Source: Yoonia sp. R2331 | Lineage (GTDB): Bacteria; Pseudomonadota; Alphaproteobacteria; Rhodobacterales; Rhodobacteraceae | Length of the DNA stretch: 64,000 nt | Direction: 5' to 3' | NCBI RefSeq assembly: GCF_041103235.1 | Contig: NZ_JBGCUN010000001.1 | Location: 2,790,001 to 2,854,000 of the forward strand | Shown here: positions 8,842 to 17,377 of the stretch, in pieces | Layout: the number at the start of each line of letters is the position of its first letter | How positions within the stretch are numbered: the first letter of the stretch is position 1 | The notes under the pieces: model-generated | Databases searched by the model: none | Told to the model about the DNA's origin: nothing | The model's input: only the letters and a program-made list of their open reading frames with translations | Program-made: the position numbers and the translations under genes

Positions 8842-9495
8842 ATGACTTTTTCACGAATGAACCTCGTTCTCGCTGCTGGCTCTTTGGCCTTTGTCACGGC
8901 CTGCGCCGGCACAGGTGGCCCAAATGACAATCAAAACGCCCGGTCGGGTGCTGCTGCGGGCGCCGCGCTTGGTGCGCTGGTGGGGGCCGCGACCGGCGAC
9001 AACAAGGGCGAACGTCGACGCCAAGCCGCTTTGGGCGCGATAGTAGGCGCAGGCATCGGCGCAGGGATCGGCAACGCACTTGACCAACAGGAAGAAGAGC
9101 TGCGCCAGCAGTTGGGCAGCAACGTCGGCATCGTCAACAATGGCAACAACCTGACTGTGACATTGCCAGAGGCGATCACCTTCGCCACCAATTCGACGGC
9201 CGTGTCGCCGGTTGCGCAGAACAACCTCTTTACACTGGCCAATTCGCTGCAGCGCTACCCGAATTCGACCGTCAACGTGATCGGCCACACCGATAACGTG
9301 GGCGAAGCGGCGTTCAACTTTGATCTGTCCCAACGCCGCGCGCAGGCCGTGTCATCGGTGCTGATCAACGCAGGCGTCTCACCATCGCGCATCCGCTCGA
9401 TCGGGCGCGGCGAAGATGCACCGATCGCCACCAACCTCACCGACGCGGGCCGCGCCGAGAACCGTCGTGTCGAAGTGGTGATCACACCCAACTGA
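8842..9495 (+). CDS. OmpA-family lipoprotein with glycine-zipper region
   Basis: A 217-residue protein. A lipoprotein signal ends in FVTAC with the lipidated Cys at about residue 21. Residues about 35-80 form a glycine-zipper 2TM-like stretch (SGAAAGAALGALVGAATG and AIVGAGIGAGIGNAL). The C-terminal 100 residues are an OmpA peptidoglycan-binding domain with NVIGHTDNVG and LSQRRAQAVSSVL. It is likely anchored in the outer membrane and tethers it to peptidoglycan. A start at 8815 is possible, but the ATG at 8842 gives the better signal sequence. A strong terminator follows. Confidence 0.9.
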   Translation: MTFSRMNLVLAAGSLAFVTACAGTGGPNDNQNARSGAAAGAALGALVGAATGDNKGERRRQAALGAIVGAGIGAGIGNALDQQEEELRQQLGSNVGIVNNGNNLTVTLPEAITFATNSTAVSPVAQNNLFTLANSLQRYPNSTVNVIGHTDNVGEAAFNFDLSQRRAQAVSSVLINAGVSPSRIRSIGRGEDAPIATNLTDAGRAENRRVEVVITPN

Positions 9496-9514
9496 TCTGG
9501 TCTCATGCAACAAC

Positions 9515-9540
9515 GGGGGTCGCAACGCGGCCCCCTTTAT
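9515..9540 (+). terminator. Intrinsic terminator after the OmpA-family gene
   Basis: An 8-bp GC-rich stem (GGGGGTCG / CGGCCCCC with one G-T pair) and a CAACG loop are followed by TTTAT, 20 bp after the stop codon of the lipoprotein gene. Confidence 0.8.
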
Positions 9541-9556
9541 GTTGCGGTGCGCCAAA

Positions 9557-9579
9557 ATTGGTCATATAAAATGACCAAT
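9557..9579. promoter_or_regulatory. Perfect inverted-repeat operator upstream of the GntR gene
   Basis: ATTGGTCAT and ATGACCAAT form a perfect 9-bp inverted repeat around a 5-bp ATAAA centre, ending 15 bp before the GntR start codon. The TTGGT-N-ACCAA layout matches the operators described for PdhR/LldR-type FadR-family regulators. An autoregulatory site is the simplest reading. It also includes an in-frame ATG at 9571, which is why the later ATG at 9595 is preferred as start. Confidence 0.7.
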
Positions 9580-9594
9580 CAACCGGAGCGCGCA

Positions 9595-10362
9595 ATGCCC
9601 TTTGAACCCGTCGCACAGCAAAAACTGTCCCATGGTGTAATCCGCCAGATCGAGGAATTGATCCTGCGTGGCATCTTGCGCCCTGGTGAACGCCTGCCAT
9701 CAGAACGTGAACTGTCCGACCGGATGGGCGTGTCTCGTCCCTCCTTGAGAGAAGCCTTTGCCGACCTGCAAGAGCGGGGGTTGCTGACCTCGAAAGCGGG
9801 GGCAGGCGTCTTTGTGGCCGATGTCTTAGGCAGCGCCTTTGCCCCTGCCCTTGTGACCATGTTTGCCACGCACGACTCTGCTGTTTTCGACTACATCAGC
9901 TTTCGCCGCGATATGGAGGGTCTCGCCGCAGAGCGCGCCGCGCGCTTTGCCAGCGACACAGATCTGCAAGTGATCGATGCGATCTTTGGCAAGATGGAAA
10001 CCGCCCACCAAAAGCGAAACCCAGAGGATGAGGCGCAGCTGGACGCCGACTTCCACCTTGCGATCATCGAGGCGAGCCACAACATCGTCATGCTGCACAT
10101 GATGCGGTCGATGTACCAACTGCTGCGCGAAGGCGTGTTCTACAACCGCTCTGTCATGTTCAAGCAGCGTCTAACCCGCGACCAACTGCTGGACCAGCAC
10201 CGTGCCATCAACGACGCCCTGCAATCCCGCGATCCAGCCGCCGCGCGGGCCGCCGTGGAAAGCCACCTGACCTTTGTCGAATCCGCGCTTTTCGGTCAGC
10301 AAAAAGCCGACAAGAATGAGGTCTACGCCAAGAAACGGTTTGAGATCGAAAACAAGCGCTAG
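9595..10362 (+). CDS. FadR-family (FCD) GntR transcriptional regulator
   Basis: A 255-residue protein. The winged HTH covers about residues 8-75 (GERLPSERELSDRMGVSRPSLREAF, with the wing at GAGVFVAD). The FCD effector domain follows, with the metal-ligand pattern of FadR-type regulators: an Asp/His pair in DADFHLAI and later histidines in DQHRAIND and VESHLTF. The closest families regulate lactate, pyruvate or other carboxylate genes; the ligand is unknown. The start at 9595 is chosen because GGAG lies 7 bp upstream and the earlier ATG is inside the operator. No intact target gene lies downstream. Confidence 0.88.
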   Translation: MPFEPVAQQKLSHGVIRQIEELILRGILRPGERLPSERELSDRMGVSRPSLREAFADLQERGLLTSKAGAGVFVADVLGSAFAPALVTMFATHDSAVFDYISFRRDMEGLAAERAARFASDTDLQVIDAIFGKMETAHQKRNPEDEAQLDADFHLAIIEASHNIVMLHMMRSMYQLLREGVFYNRSVMFKQRLTRDQLLDQHRAINDALQSRDPAAARAAVESHLTFVESALFGQQKADKNEVYAKKRFEIENKR

Positions 10363-10610
10363 GTTAGCGCTTCGTCACAGAGGCCGAAGGGTGGCGTTAC
10401 GGACAAGTCCGACTTTCGGATTGCCTACATTGCAGGCGCAGCATCCCTTCGAGGTCGTGTTTGGCACGCTTTTGCTGCGCAAGAAAACTCTTCGAACCGA
10501 AAATACGCGGAGGTTGAGGAGGTAAGGCTAAAATTTGCGACCCAATCGAACCCGTTAACAACGGTTGGATCAGGTCGATGAAGAACGCCAGTTTTAAAGT
10601 GGGCCAATCT

Positions 10611-11266
10611 ATGGTTCTCGCATCCTGTCAGGTAGAGGCGACATCCGTCGGCGTCGGCTACGGCACGTCTGCCATCGTGACAGACATATCCATCGGTGCG
10701 GTAAATCCACCTCGCTTAAGGCGTTGTCCCGCGTACTGCCGACCATGTCGGGCGCCATAACTATTGATGGTGCCCCACTTCAAAGCATCCCAACGAAGCC
10801 GCTGGCATTGACACTATCGCTTTTGCCGCACGGGCCTGTTGCGCCAGAAGGGTTGACCGTCCGCGGATTGGTCACCCAAGGGCGGTTTCCATATCAGACG
10901 CTATAGCGGCAATGGTCCGCCGTTGATGCAAAGACAGTCGAGGAGGCAATGAAGCCCGCCGATGTAACGGCCTTTGCGGAACTGCCTGTAATGACTTTGC
11001 CAGGCGGGCAGCGGCAGCGTTGTTGGATTGCTATGATCCTCGCCCAGGACACCGATATCCTGTTGCTGGATGAACCAACCACGTTCGTTGATCTGAAGGT
11101 CCAAATCGACGTCTTGCCCCTGCTGCGATCAATCGCACAGGACAGGGGCCGGACCGTCGTTGTGGTGCTGCACGAGCTTAACGTTGCGTCGATGTTCGCG
11201 GATCAGCTTGTGATGTTGCGCGATGGCGCAGTGAAAGCCCACGGACATTCAAACTGTCATACCTGA
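10611..11266 (+). pseudogene. Decayed iron/siderophore-type ABC transporter ATPase (FecE/FepC-like)
   Basis: Three pieces of one ATPase can be read. Residues from 10611 (VEATSVGVGYGTSAIVTDIS) are in one frame. At about 10696 the frame changes and resumes at CGKSTSLKALSRVLPTMSG, so about 40 bp covering most of Walker A is missing. The second frame reads through ITIDGAPLQSIPTKPLA to a TAG at 10904-10906, then continues in the same frame with MKPADVTAFAELPV, a damaged signature LPGGQRQR, Walker B ILLLDEPTT and VVVVLHELNVASMFAD. The C-terminus is cut at 11266. No permease or binding-protein gene remains. The 248 bp between the GntR gene and this remnant hold nothing I recognise. Confidence 0.85.
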
Positions 11267-11268
11267 AA

Positions 11269-11293
11269 GGGCCGCCGCTTTATGCGACGGCCC
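11269..11293 (-). terminator. aapP: Terminator of the aap operon
   Basis: A 10-bp stem with one mismatch and a 5-nt loop lies 28 bp after the aapP stop. On the minus strand the stem is followed by TTTC. Confidence 0.65.
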
Positions 11294-11320
11294 CGAATTT
11301 TCGACGAAGATCCGTCCCCG

Positions 11321-12088
11321 TTAGTGGCCGAGGATCTGGCTGAGGAACAGCTGGGTCCGCTCGGATTTGGGGTTGTTGAAGAACTCTTCTGGTTCGTTCT
11401 GTTCAACGATCTGGCCCTGATCCATAAAGATCACGCGGTTGGCGACCTGACGGGCAAAGCCCATCTCGTGCGTGACGCAGAGCATGGTCATGCCCTCTTC
11501 GGCCAGCTCGATCATCGTATCCAGCACTTCTTTGATCATCTCGGGGTCAAGCGCCGAGGTGGGTTCGTCAAAGAGCATGATGCGCGGACGCATACACAAG
11601 CTGCGGGCGATTGCCACACGCTGCTGCTGACCACCGGACAACTGTCCGGGGTACTTGTTCGCCTGATCCGGGATTTTCACCTTTTCAAGGAAATGCATCG
11701 CCGTTTCTTCGGCTTCCTTCTTGGGTGTCTTGCGGACCCAGATCGGCGCCAGCGTGCAGTTTTCAAGGATCGTCAGATGCGGGAAAAGGTTGAAGTGCTG
11801 AAAGCACATGCCGACCTCTGACCGGATCTTGTCGATGTTCTTGAGGTCCGAGGACAGCAAGGTGCCGTCCACTGTGATCTTGCCCTGCTGGTGTTCTTCC
11901 AGCGCGTTGATGCAACGGATCAGTGTGGATTTACCCGACCCCGAAGGGCCACAGATCACGATGCGTTCGCCCCGGTTCACGGTCAGGTTGATGTCACGCA
12001 GCACGTGGAACGTACCGTACCACTTGTTCATGTTGTCGATGGTGATGGCGATCTCGTCAGAGACCTGCATTTGAGCGGCTTCAGCCAT
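11321..12088 (-). CDS. aapP: General L-amino-acid ABC transporter ATP-binding protein
   Basis: A 255-residue ATPase from the ATG at 12088, preceded by an AGGAG-like site. Walker [10 protein letters not shown] is near 48-56, followed by a Q-loop in [13 protein letters not shown], signature [15 protein letters not shown], Walker [15 protein letters not shown], and the switch histidine in CVTHEMGFA. It is the polar-amino-acid (PAAT/GlnQ) type and lies last in the aapJQMP order, 16 bp after aapM, so it powers uptake of a broad range of L-amino acids across the inner membrane. A longer in-frame ORF start reaches into aapM and is rejected. Confidence 0.93.
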   Translation of the reverse strand: MAEAAQMQVSDEIAITIDNMNKWYGTFHVLRDINLTVNRGERIVICGPSGSGKSTLIRCINALEEHQQGKITVDGTLLSSDLKNIDKIRSEVGMCFQHFNLFPHLTILENCTLAPIWVRKTPKKEAEETAMHFLEKVKIPDQANKYPGQLSGGQQQRVAIARSLCMRPRIMLFDEPTSALDPEMIKEVLDTMIELAEEGMTMLCVTHEMGFARQVANRVIFMDQGQIVEQNEPEEFFNNPKSERTQLFLSQILGH

Positions 12089-12104
12089 AGGAGTGTCTCC
12101 TTGA

Positions 12105-13403
12105 TTAACGGTGGTCGGTTGCGAGACGACGCTCCAACCATTGTGAGTATTGTGAGATGCCGTAGCAGACGACAAAGAACAGCAGGGCGGCAAAGCCGTA
12201 GAGTTCCCAATAGATACCGTTCCATTCGGTCGCCGCAGACAGCGGGCCACGGATCATGCCCACGACGTCGAACATCGAAATGACCGAGACCAGCGTGGTG
12301 TCTTTGAACAGACCCACGGCGATGTTCACGATCCCCGGAATGGAAATCTTGAGCGCTTGCGGCAGGATGATCAGACGCATGGCCTGGGCATAGTCCAGAC
12401 CAAGGCTGTCAGCGGCTTCGTATTGGCCCTTTGGCAGGGCAGCGAGGCCACCCCGGATCACCTCGGCGATATAGGCCGAAGAGAACATGGTGATCATGAT
12501 CACCACCCGCAGGAACAGGTCTGTCGTGGTCCCCGGAGGGAACAGATACGCCAGCATCACCGACGCCACGAAAAGCAAGGTGATCAGCGGTACACCACGG
12601 ATGAACTCGATGAAGATCACGCACATCCATTTGATCAACGGCATCGACGACTGGCGGCCCAGCGCCAAGGCAATCCCCAGCGGGATCGACAGCGACACAC
12701 AGACCACGCCCAGCATCATATTGAGCATAAAGCCACCTAGATCACGGCTAGGCACTGCTTGCAGGGCGGCGGTGTCGTTCGCGCCGTCGGGGATCAGCAT
12801 GCCGCCGATGACCCAGATCACTACTGCGGCGAGCAGCCCCCCGAAAAAGCCCATGGCAAAGCTGCCCTGTACCAGTTTGCGGTAGACCATCACGCCCCCA
12901 ACCACGCCCAGAAGGGCCAGGATCGGCACAAGGATCGTTCCGCCCCAGATCAGGTAGTAGGCGATAAACGGAAAGAGTGCTGTGAAGATCAGCATCTTGC
13001 GTGGCAGGTCAAAGAACATAACCGGTGCTGCTGCAACAAACAGCAGAACGAACGCCAGTGTTGGCCGCCAGTATTGATCCGACGGGTAGACAAAGCCGAA
13101 CATCAGTTGGTTCCAACGTTCTGTCAGGACAGAGAAACAGGCCCCCGTCGCGCCATCCAGAACTTCACGGCATTCCGAAAGGCTGCTGGTTGTCCAGACG
13201 CCTCCCAGAATCCACGGCAAGGCCTTGCTGAGGATCGCGTAGATGACCGCGATTGCGAGCAAGGTCAGGATCGCATTGGGGACGGTCGAAAACAGATTCT
13301 CGCGCATCCACTTGACGATGCCACGCTCTGCCGCTGGCGGATCAAGTTCCGGCAGGGTTTCGGTGCGCACGTAAGAAACGGCATTGGTTTGCGTATCAGC
13401 CAT
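12105..13403 (-). CDS. aapM: General L-amino-acid ABC transporter permease AapM
   Basis: A 432-residue inner-membrane protein with about eight to ten hydrophobic segments. The C-terminal half holds the HisM-type permease domain with the EAA-like coupling motif [19 protein letters not shown], preceded by [12 protein letters not shown]. The long N-terminal half with extra membrane segments is typical of AapM rather than of short HisM proteins. It is separated from aapQ by 1 bp and pairs with it to form the channel. Confidence 0.93.
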   Translation of the reverse strand: MADTQTNAVSYVRTETLPELDPPAAERGIVKWMRENLFSTVPNAILTLLAIAVIYAILSKALPWILGGVWTTSSLSECREVLDGATGACFSVLTERWNQLMFGFVYPSDQYWRPTLAFVLLFVAAAPVMFFDLPRKMLIFTALFPFIAYYLIWGGTILVPILALLGVVGGVMVYRKLVQGSFAMGFFGGLLAAVVIWVIGGMLIPDGANDTAALQAVPSRDLGGFMLNMMLGVVCVSLSIPLGIALALGRQSSMPLIKWMCVIFIEFIRGVPLITLLFVASVMLAYLFPPGTTTDLFLRVVIMITMFSSAYIAEVIRGGLAALPKGQYEAADSLGLDYAQAMRLIILPQALKISIPGIVNIAVGLFKDTTLVSVISMFDVVGMIRGPLSAATEWNGIYWELYGFAALLFFVVCYGISQYSQWLERRLATDHR

Positions 13404-13404
13404 C

Positions 13405-14643
13405 CTAGCGCTCCTTCAACTTTACGGCGTTGTTGTAGATGTTCATGAACGTCGAGATCAGCAGGCTGATCGTGAGATAGAAGAGCATCAGCAACAGCAC
13501 GCATTCGATCGCGCGACCGGTCTGGTTCAGCGTGATGCCGCCCAGAGTCGCAGTGATGTCAGCGTACCCCACGGCAATCGCGAGGGACGAGTTTTTGGTG
13601 ATATTGAGGTACTGCGAGATCAGCGGCGGGATGATCACCCGCAGCGCCTGTGGCAGCACCACCAGCGACATGATCCGGCCCGGACGCAAGCCCAGCGCGC
13701 CAGCCGCTTCGGTCTGGCCTTTGGACACGGCCTGAATACCCGCACGCACGTTTTCAGCGATGAAAGCGCCGGTGTAGATCGACAGCGCGAACCAAAGGGC
13801 GATCAACGGACCGCCGACCTTGATGCCGCCAGCAAAGTTAAAGCCCTTGAGTTCGGGGATTTCCCACTTGAGGCCCAGTGCAAAGAGCACAACGATCACA
13901 GGCAGGAACCAGATCGCAAGGTTTGTCCACAGCGTGTTGGGGCGAATGCCGGTCGCCTCTTGCGTGGCATTGGCGCGGGCGGTGACGGCGCGTGTGGCAA
14001 AGAAGGATGCGACCAGAACACCGATCACAATCAACCAATTGATGCCGCCGTTGCCTTCGGCACCAAGCCCACGAGTAAAGTAGGGCCCGGGCGTATAGAC
14101 ACCGCGATTGGTAAAGGCAAAAAGGTCGAACAACATGCGCGCTTCGGGCTCATCACCGCGGAATGACCGCGGCCCAGGGAGCACGGCAATCATGATCGTG
14201 AAGATAATCAGGATCCAGATCAGCACCGGGATGTTGCGGAAGATCTCAACATAAAAGGACATCAGCTTGCGCACGAGCCAGTTGTTGGACAGCCGCAACA
14301 CACCGGCGAGAACGCCGAACACGGTTGCTGTCACACAGGCCAGAAACGCCACCAGCAATGTATTGAGGATGCCAACCATCGCCGCACGTGCGTTGGAGGA
14401 TTGGCTATCATACTCGATCAGGCGCTGGTTGATGTCATAACCGGCAGGAGAGCCGAGAAAATCATAAGAAATGTTCAACCCGGCCGCGGCCAGATTGGTA
14501 CTGACATTGAGATAAAAGAAGCCAAGGCAGCAAGCAAGAACGATGGCTGCGACGGCTTGGAATGTGTATGAACGATACCGCGTATCGTTGATGAGCATCG
14601 AAAGGCGGAATGACCCCTGTGGTGGGTCTGTGATCGCACTCAT
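13405..14643 (-). CDS. aapQ: General L-amino-acid ABC transporter permease AapQ
   Basis: A 412-residue inner-membrane protein. The hydrophobic segment at residues 28-48 is followed by a periplasmic loop and permease core, with the coupling motif QTEAAGALGLRPGRIMSLV and a FYVEIFRNIPVLIWIL segment. Length and insertion of extra membrane segments match AapQ. It lies 129 bp downstream of aapJ, separated by a strong hairpin, and directly before aapM. Confidence 0.93.
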   Translation of the reverse strand: MSAITDPPQGSFRLSMLINDTRYRSYTFQAVAAIVLACCLGFFYLNVSTNLAAAGLNISYDFLGSPAGYDINQRLIEYDSQSSNARAAMVGILNTLLVAFLACVTATVFGVLAGVLRLSNNWLVRKLMSFYVEIFRNIPVLIWILIIFTIMIAVLPGPRSFRGDEPEARMLFDLFAFTNRGVYTPGPYFTRGLGAEGNGGINWLIVIGVLVASFFATRAVTARANATQEATGIRPNTLWTNLAIWFLPVIVVLFALGLKWEIPELKGFNFAGGIKVGGPLIALWFALSIYTGAFIAENVRAGIQAVSKGQTEAAGALGLRPGRIMSLVVLPQALRVIIPPLISQYLNITKNSSLAIAVGYADITATLGGITLNQTGRAIECVLLLMLFYLTISLLISTFMNIYNNAVKLKER

Positions 14644-14729
14644 AATGTTTTCCCCACTGGTCCGATCACATCAGCGGCTCGTTGGATGGCCGTCTGTAGG
14701 TTGATCGGGAATTCTGTTGGCTTGTGGTA

Positions 14730-14757
14730 AAAGGGCGCGGCCATTGCCGCGCCCTTT
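14730..14757 (-). terminator. Intercistronic hairpin between aapJ and aapQ
   Basis: A perfect 12-bp stem (AAAGGGCGCGGC / GCCGCGCCCTTT) with a 4-nt loop lies 15 bp after the aapJ stop. On the minus strand it ends in TTTT. In binding-protein transporters such hairpins act as partial terminators or mRNA stabilisers that raise the amount of binding protein over permease; that role is inferred here from position. Confidence 0.75.
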
Positions 14758-14772
14758 CGTGTGTTTCCGGTC

Positions 14773-15792
14773 TTAGCGGAAAGGAGGCGAGTAGATCAGC
14801 CCGCCTTCGGTCCACATGGCGTTCAGGCCACGTGCCAGACCAATCGGTGTGTTCTCACCGATGTTCTTTTCAAACAGCTCACCGTAGTTGCCGCCAGCCT
14901 TGATGGCCATCATGGCCCAGTTAGCGTCCAGACCCAGCATCGCGCCCAGTTCACCATCGGTGCCCAGCAAGCGGTTGATTTCCGGGTTGTTGGTTGGTGC
15001 AGCTGCCAGTTCTTCGATGTTGGCAGATGTCACGCCCAGCTCTTCTGCTGTGATCAGCGCGTTCAGTGTCCAGCGCACCACATCACCCCAGTCGTTGTCG
15101 CCGTGGCGGACCAGTGGGCCCAGCGGCTCTTTGGAGATGATTTCAGGCAGCAGAATGTGATCGCCGGGGTTTTCGAACGTAGCACGTGTCGCAGCCAGAC
15201 CGGATGCGTCAGTGGTGTAAACGTCGCAAGCACCGGCAAGGTACTGCTGCTGACCTTCTGCGTTGGTTTCAATCGGCACAGGCTCATAAGAGATGTTGTT
15301 GGACCGGAAGAAGTCGGCCAGGTTCAGCTCTGTTGTGGTGCCGGTCTGCACACAGACGGTCGCGCCATCGAGATCTTTGGCCGATGACACACCCAGTGCT
15401 TTGGGTGCAATGAAGCCCTGACCGTCGTAGTAGTTGATGCCGACGAATTCGAACTTCAGGTCGACGTCACGGCTGAATGTCCATGTGGTGTTACGGGCCA
15501 GCATGTCGATTTCACCCGAAGCAAGCGCTGTAAAGCGGGTCTTGCCGGTGGTCGGGATGAATTCAACAGCATTCTGGTCACCCAGAACAGCAGCGGCAAC
15601 AGCACGGCAAACGCCGACGTCAAAGCCTTCCCAGACGCCATTCGCGTCAGGGGCGGCAAAGCCCACCAGACCGGTGGTCACGCCACAGTTCAATGTGCCA
15701 CGTGCCTTCACGTCATCGAGCGTGCCGGCAGCGGCAGCACCTGCGGACAGACCAGCAACAGCCAGCGCGCCGAAGAATACGGTTTTTTTCAT
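14773..15792 (-). CDS. aapJ: Periplasmic L-amino-acid-binding protein AapJ
   Basis: A 339-residue protein from the ATG at 15792, with an AGAGG site just upstream. The signal peptide MKKTVFFGALAVAGLSAGAAAAG is followed by the mature start TLDDVKARGTLNCGV, typical of AapJ. The SBP_bac_3 core reads WEGFDVGVCRAVAAAVLGD and VEFIPTTGKTRFTALASGE. It captures L-amino acids in the periplasm and delivers them to AapQMP. The upstream gap 15793-16004 must hold the operon promoter; TTGGGT with TGTATC 17 bp away on the minus strand is a weak candidate. Confidence 0.94.
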   Translation of the reverse strand: MKKTVFFGALAVAGLSAGAAAAGTLDDVKARGTLNCGVTTGLVGFAAPDANGVWEGFDVGVCRAVAAAVLGDQNAVEFIPTTGKTRFTALASGEIDMLARNTTWTFSRDVDLKFEFVGINYYDGQGFIAPKALGVSSAKDLDGATVCVQTGTTTELNLADFFRSNNISYEPVPIETNAEGQQQYLAGACDVYTTDASGLAATRATFENPGDHILLPEIISKEPLGPLVRHGDNDWGDVVRWTLNALITAEELGVTSANIEELAAAPTNNPEINRLLGTDGELGAMLGLDANWAMMAIKAGGNYGELFEKNIGENTPIGLARGLNAMWTEGGLIYSPPFR

Positions 15793-16004
15793 TTTTACCT
15801 CTTCCTGAGTTTCTGCCCCGGGCGGGGACAGTGGTATGTCGCCCTTTGCGGGCAAACGTTGCGAAAGGGGAGAGTGATCCCCAGTGGATACAGAGTGAAG
15901 GAAAGTTCGACCCAAGGTCAAGGGCACGACTGGATCAAACCGGACCTAATCGTGCAGAAAACGCAGGATTTTTCACGATTGTTCAACGACAGGGCGAGCC
16001 GCCC

Positions 16005-16715
16005 TTACGTCAAGCACAATTGAAAGAATCGCGCACCAGCCAGAAAAGCCTGACATTTGCGTGCCGCGTGGGCTGATGCCTCTTCGTCCTCGCCCCATTG
16101 TGATATCTGCCAAAGCTCGTCCACGCGGCTGAGGTCCCATGCCTCTTGCGGTGAAAGCTTGTCCGCCGTGACCGCAAGCGACAGCACCAGTGAGCCCGAA
16201 ATCGTGACCAATTCGTGGAATCCAGCAAGCTGGAAGGCATCCATCTGCGCCACAGCGTCGCGCAGGCGGGCAATGGCAGCGGCAGGTTGGTCCACCGGCA
16301 TCACGCCCTGCGTTGTGACCAGCGTCGCGTCAAGCGCGTTGGCCGCCCAGGCCAGCCAAGGGTCCCAAGCAGCCTTTTGCTGGTCGATCAGCGCCTCTGG
16401 TCCGGTGGCGCGATAGCAAATTAGATCGCTTTTACCGTAGCCCGACAGTTCATCAATCACCGCGTCTTTCTGCGACATCACCTTTTCGATCGCCGAATTG
16501 GCGGCACGGGTCACCGGCATGGTGTTGGGATCAATTTTGCCGGTTTGTGCGTCCCATTCCGCGGCAATTGCGGAGGCCATGTCATGTGTCGGCACGATCA
16601 GCGCGGACTTGCCCGGTGTGCGCAAAGGCCGCGCATCCAGATGCACGGTGAACCCGCCATCAGCGGGCGCAACGCTGGCGGCGTCCCAGAATCGTTTGGC
16701 GGCCCAATCGCTCAT
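16005..16715 (-). CDS. ATP12-family F1-ATPase assembly chaperone
   Basis: A 236-residue protein that reads as ATP12: AAKRFWDAASVAPADGGFTV at the N-terminus, RPLRTPGKSALIVPT, IAAEWDAQ and a long helical C-terminus. In mitochondria ATP12 protects the alpha subunit during F1 assembly, and alphaproteobacteria carry homologues. Its start overlaps the HAD gene stop by 4 nt and it is the last gene of the coupled rarA-crcB-rluA type-HAD-ATP12 run. Confidence 0.88.
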   Translation of the reverse strand: MSDWAAKRFWDAASVAPADGGFTVHLDARPLRTPGKSALIVPTHDMASAIAAEWDAQTGKIDPNTMPVTRAANSAIEKVMSQKDAVIDELSGYGKSDLICYRATGPEALIDQQKAAWDPWLAWAANALDATLVTTQGVMPVDQPAAAIARLRDAVAQMDAFQLAGFHELVTISGSLVLSLAVTADKLSPQEAWDLSRVDELWQISQWGEDEEASAHAARKCQAFLAGARFFQLCLT

Positions 16716-17377
16716 ATCAACTCATCCACGGTTTTTGTCAGGTCGGCGAAATCATCAATCAAGCGATCGGCGTCAAGGGTGCCCGCGTCATGGTAGCCCC
16801 AGGTCACGCCGATGGTCTTGACCCCGGCGGCCCGGCCCATGTCCATGTCATAGCTGGTGTCGCCCACCATGACGGTCTGGGCGGCCGCAACGCCCGCGTC
16901 CGCCATCGCCGCCTGGATCATCGAAGGGTGCGGTTTGGAGGGGTGAAAATCAGCCGTTTGCTCGCTGATGAAATAGCCCTGCAGGGCATGGCCTTCGATC
17001 AGCTTGTCCAGCCCGCGCTTGGATTTTCCGGTGGCTACGGCCAGCAGCGTCCAGTCTTGCGCGCGCAGGTTATCCAGTGCCGCGCGCGCGCCGGGAAAGA
17101 AGGGCGACGTCGCATTGCTGCCGCAGGTTTCGCGGATGTGGAAATAGGCGTCGCGGTAGCCCTGGATCAGGCCCTTGTGCTGATCGGGCGTCAGGTCCGG
17201 CGACAGGCGGGGGAAGATCAGGTCAAGCGACATGCCCACAAAGGACAGCGCATGGGTCCGGTCGGGCACCGGCAGCCCCTGCCCTTCGTAAGCAAATGCG
17301 AAGGCGGCAAAGATCATGTCCTGGCTATCGACCAGCGTGCCGTCGACATCAAATATGACCAGACGCAGGTCGGTCAT
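16712..17377 (-). CDS. HAD-IA hydrolase, phosphoglycolate phosphatase-like
   Basis: A 221-residue phosphatase-type HAD protein. Motif I is VIFDVDGTLVDSQ near residues 7-19, motif II/III sits at LLAVATGKSKRGLD, and motif IV at MVGDTSYDMDMGRAAG. The cap inserted after motif I is helical, as in Gph/PGMB-type enzymes. It lies between an RluA-family synthase and ATP12 with 4-nt overlaps on both sides. The substrate is not determined by sequence; phosphoglycolate is a family default. Confidence 0.88.
   Translation of the reverse strand: MTDLRLVIFDVDGTLVDSQDMIFAAFAFAYEGQGLPVPDRTHALSFVGMSLDLIFPRLSPDLTPDQHKGLIQGYRDAYFHIRETCGSNATSPFFPGARAALDNLRAQDWTLLAVATGKSKRGLDKLIEGHALQGYFISEQTADFHPSKPHPSMIQAAMADAGVAAAQTVMVGDTSYDMDMGRAAGVKTIGVTWGYHDAGTLDADRLIDDFADLTKTVDELI

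Noticed and set aside
13384-14166. A 260-codon plus-strand open frame opposite aapQ
   Set aside because: Lies within the AapQ permease gene, which has clear membrane and coupling motifs.
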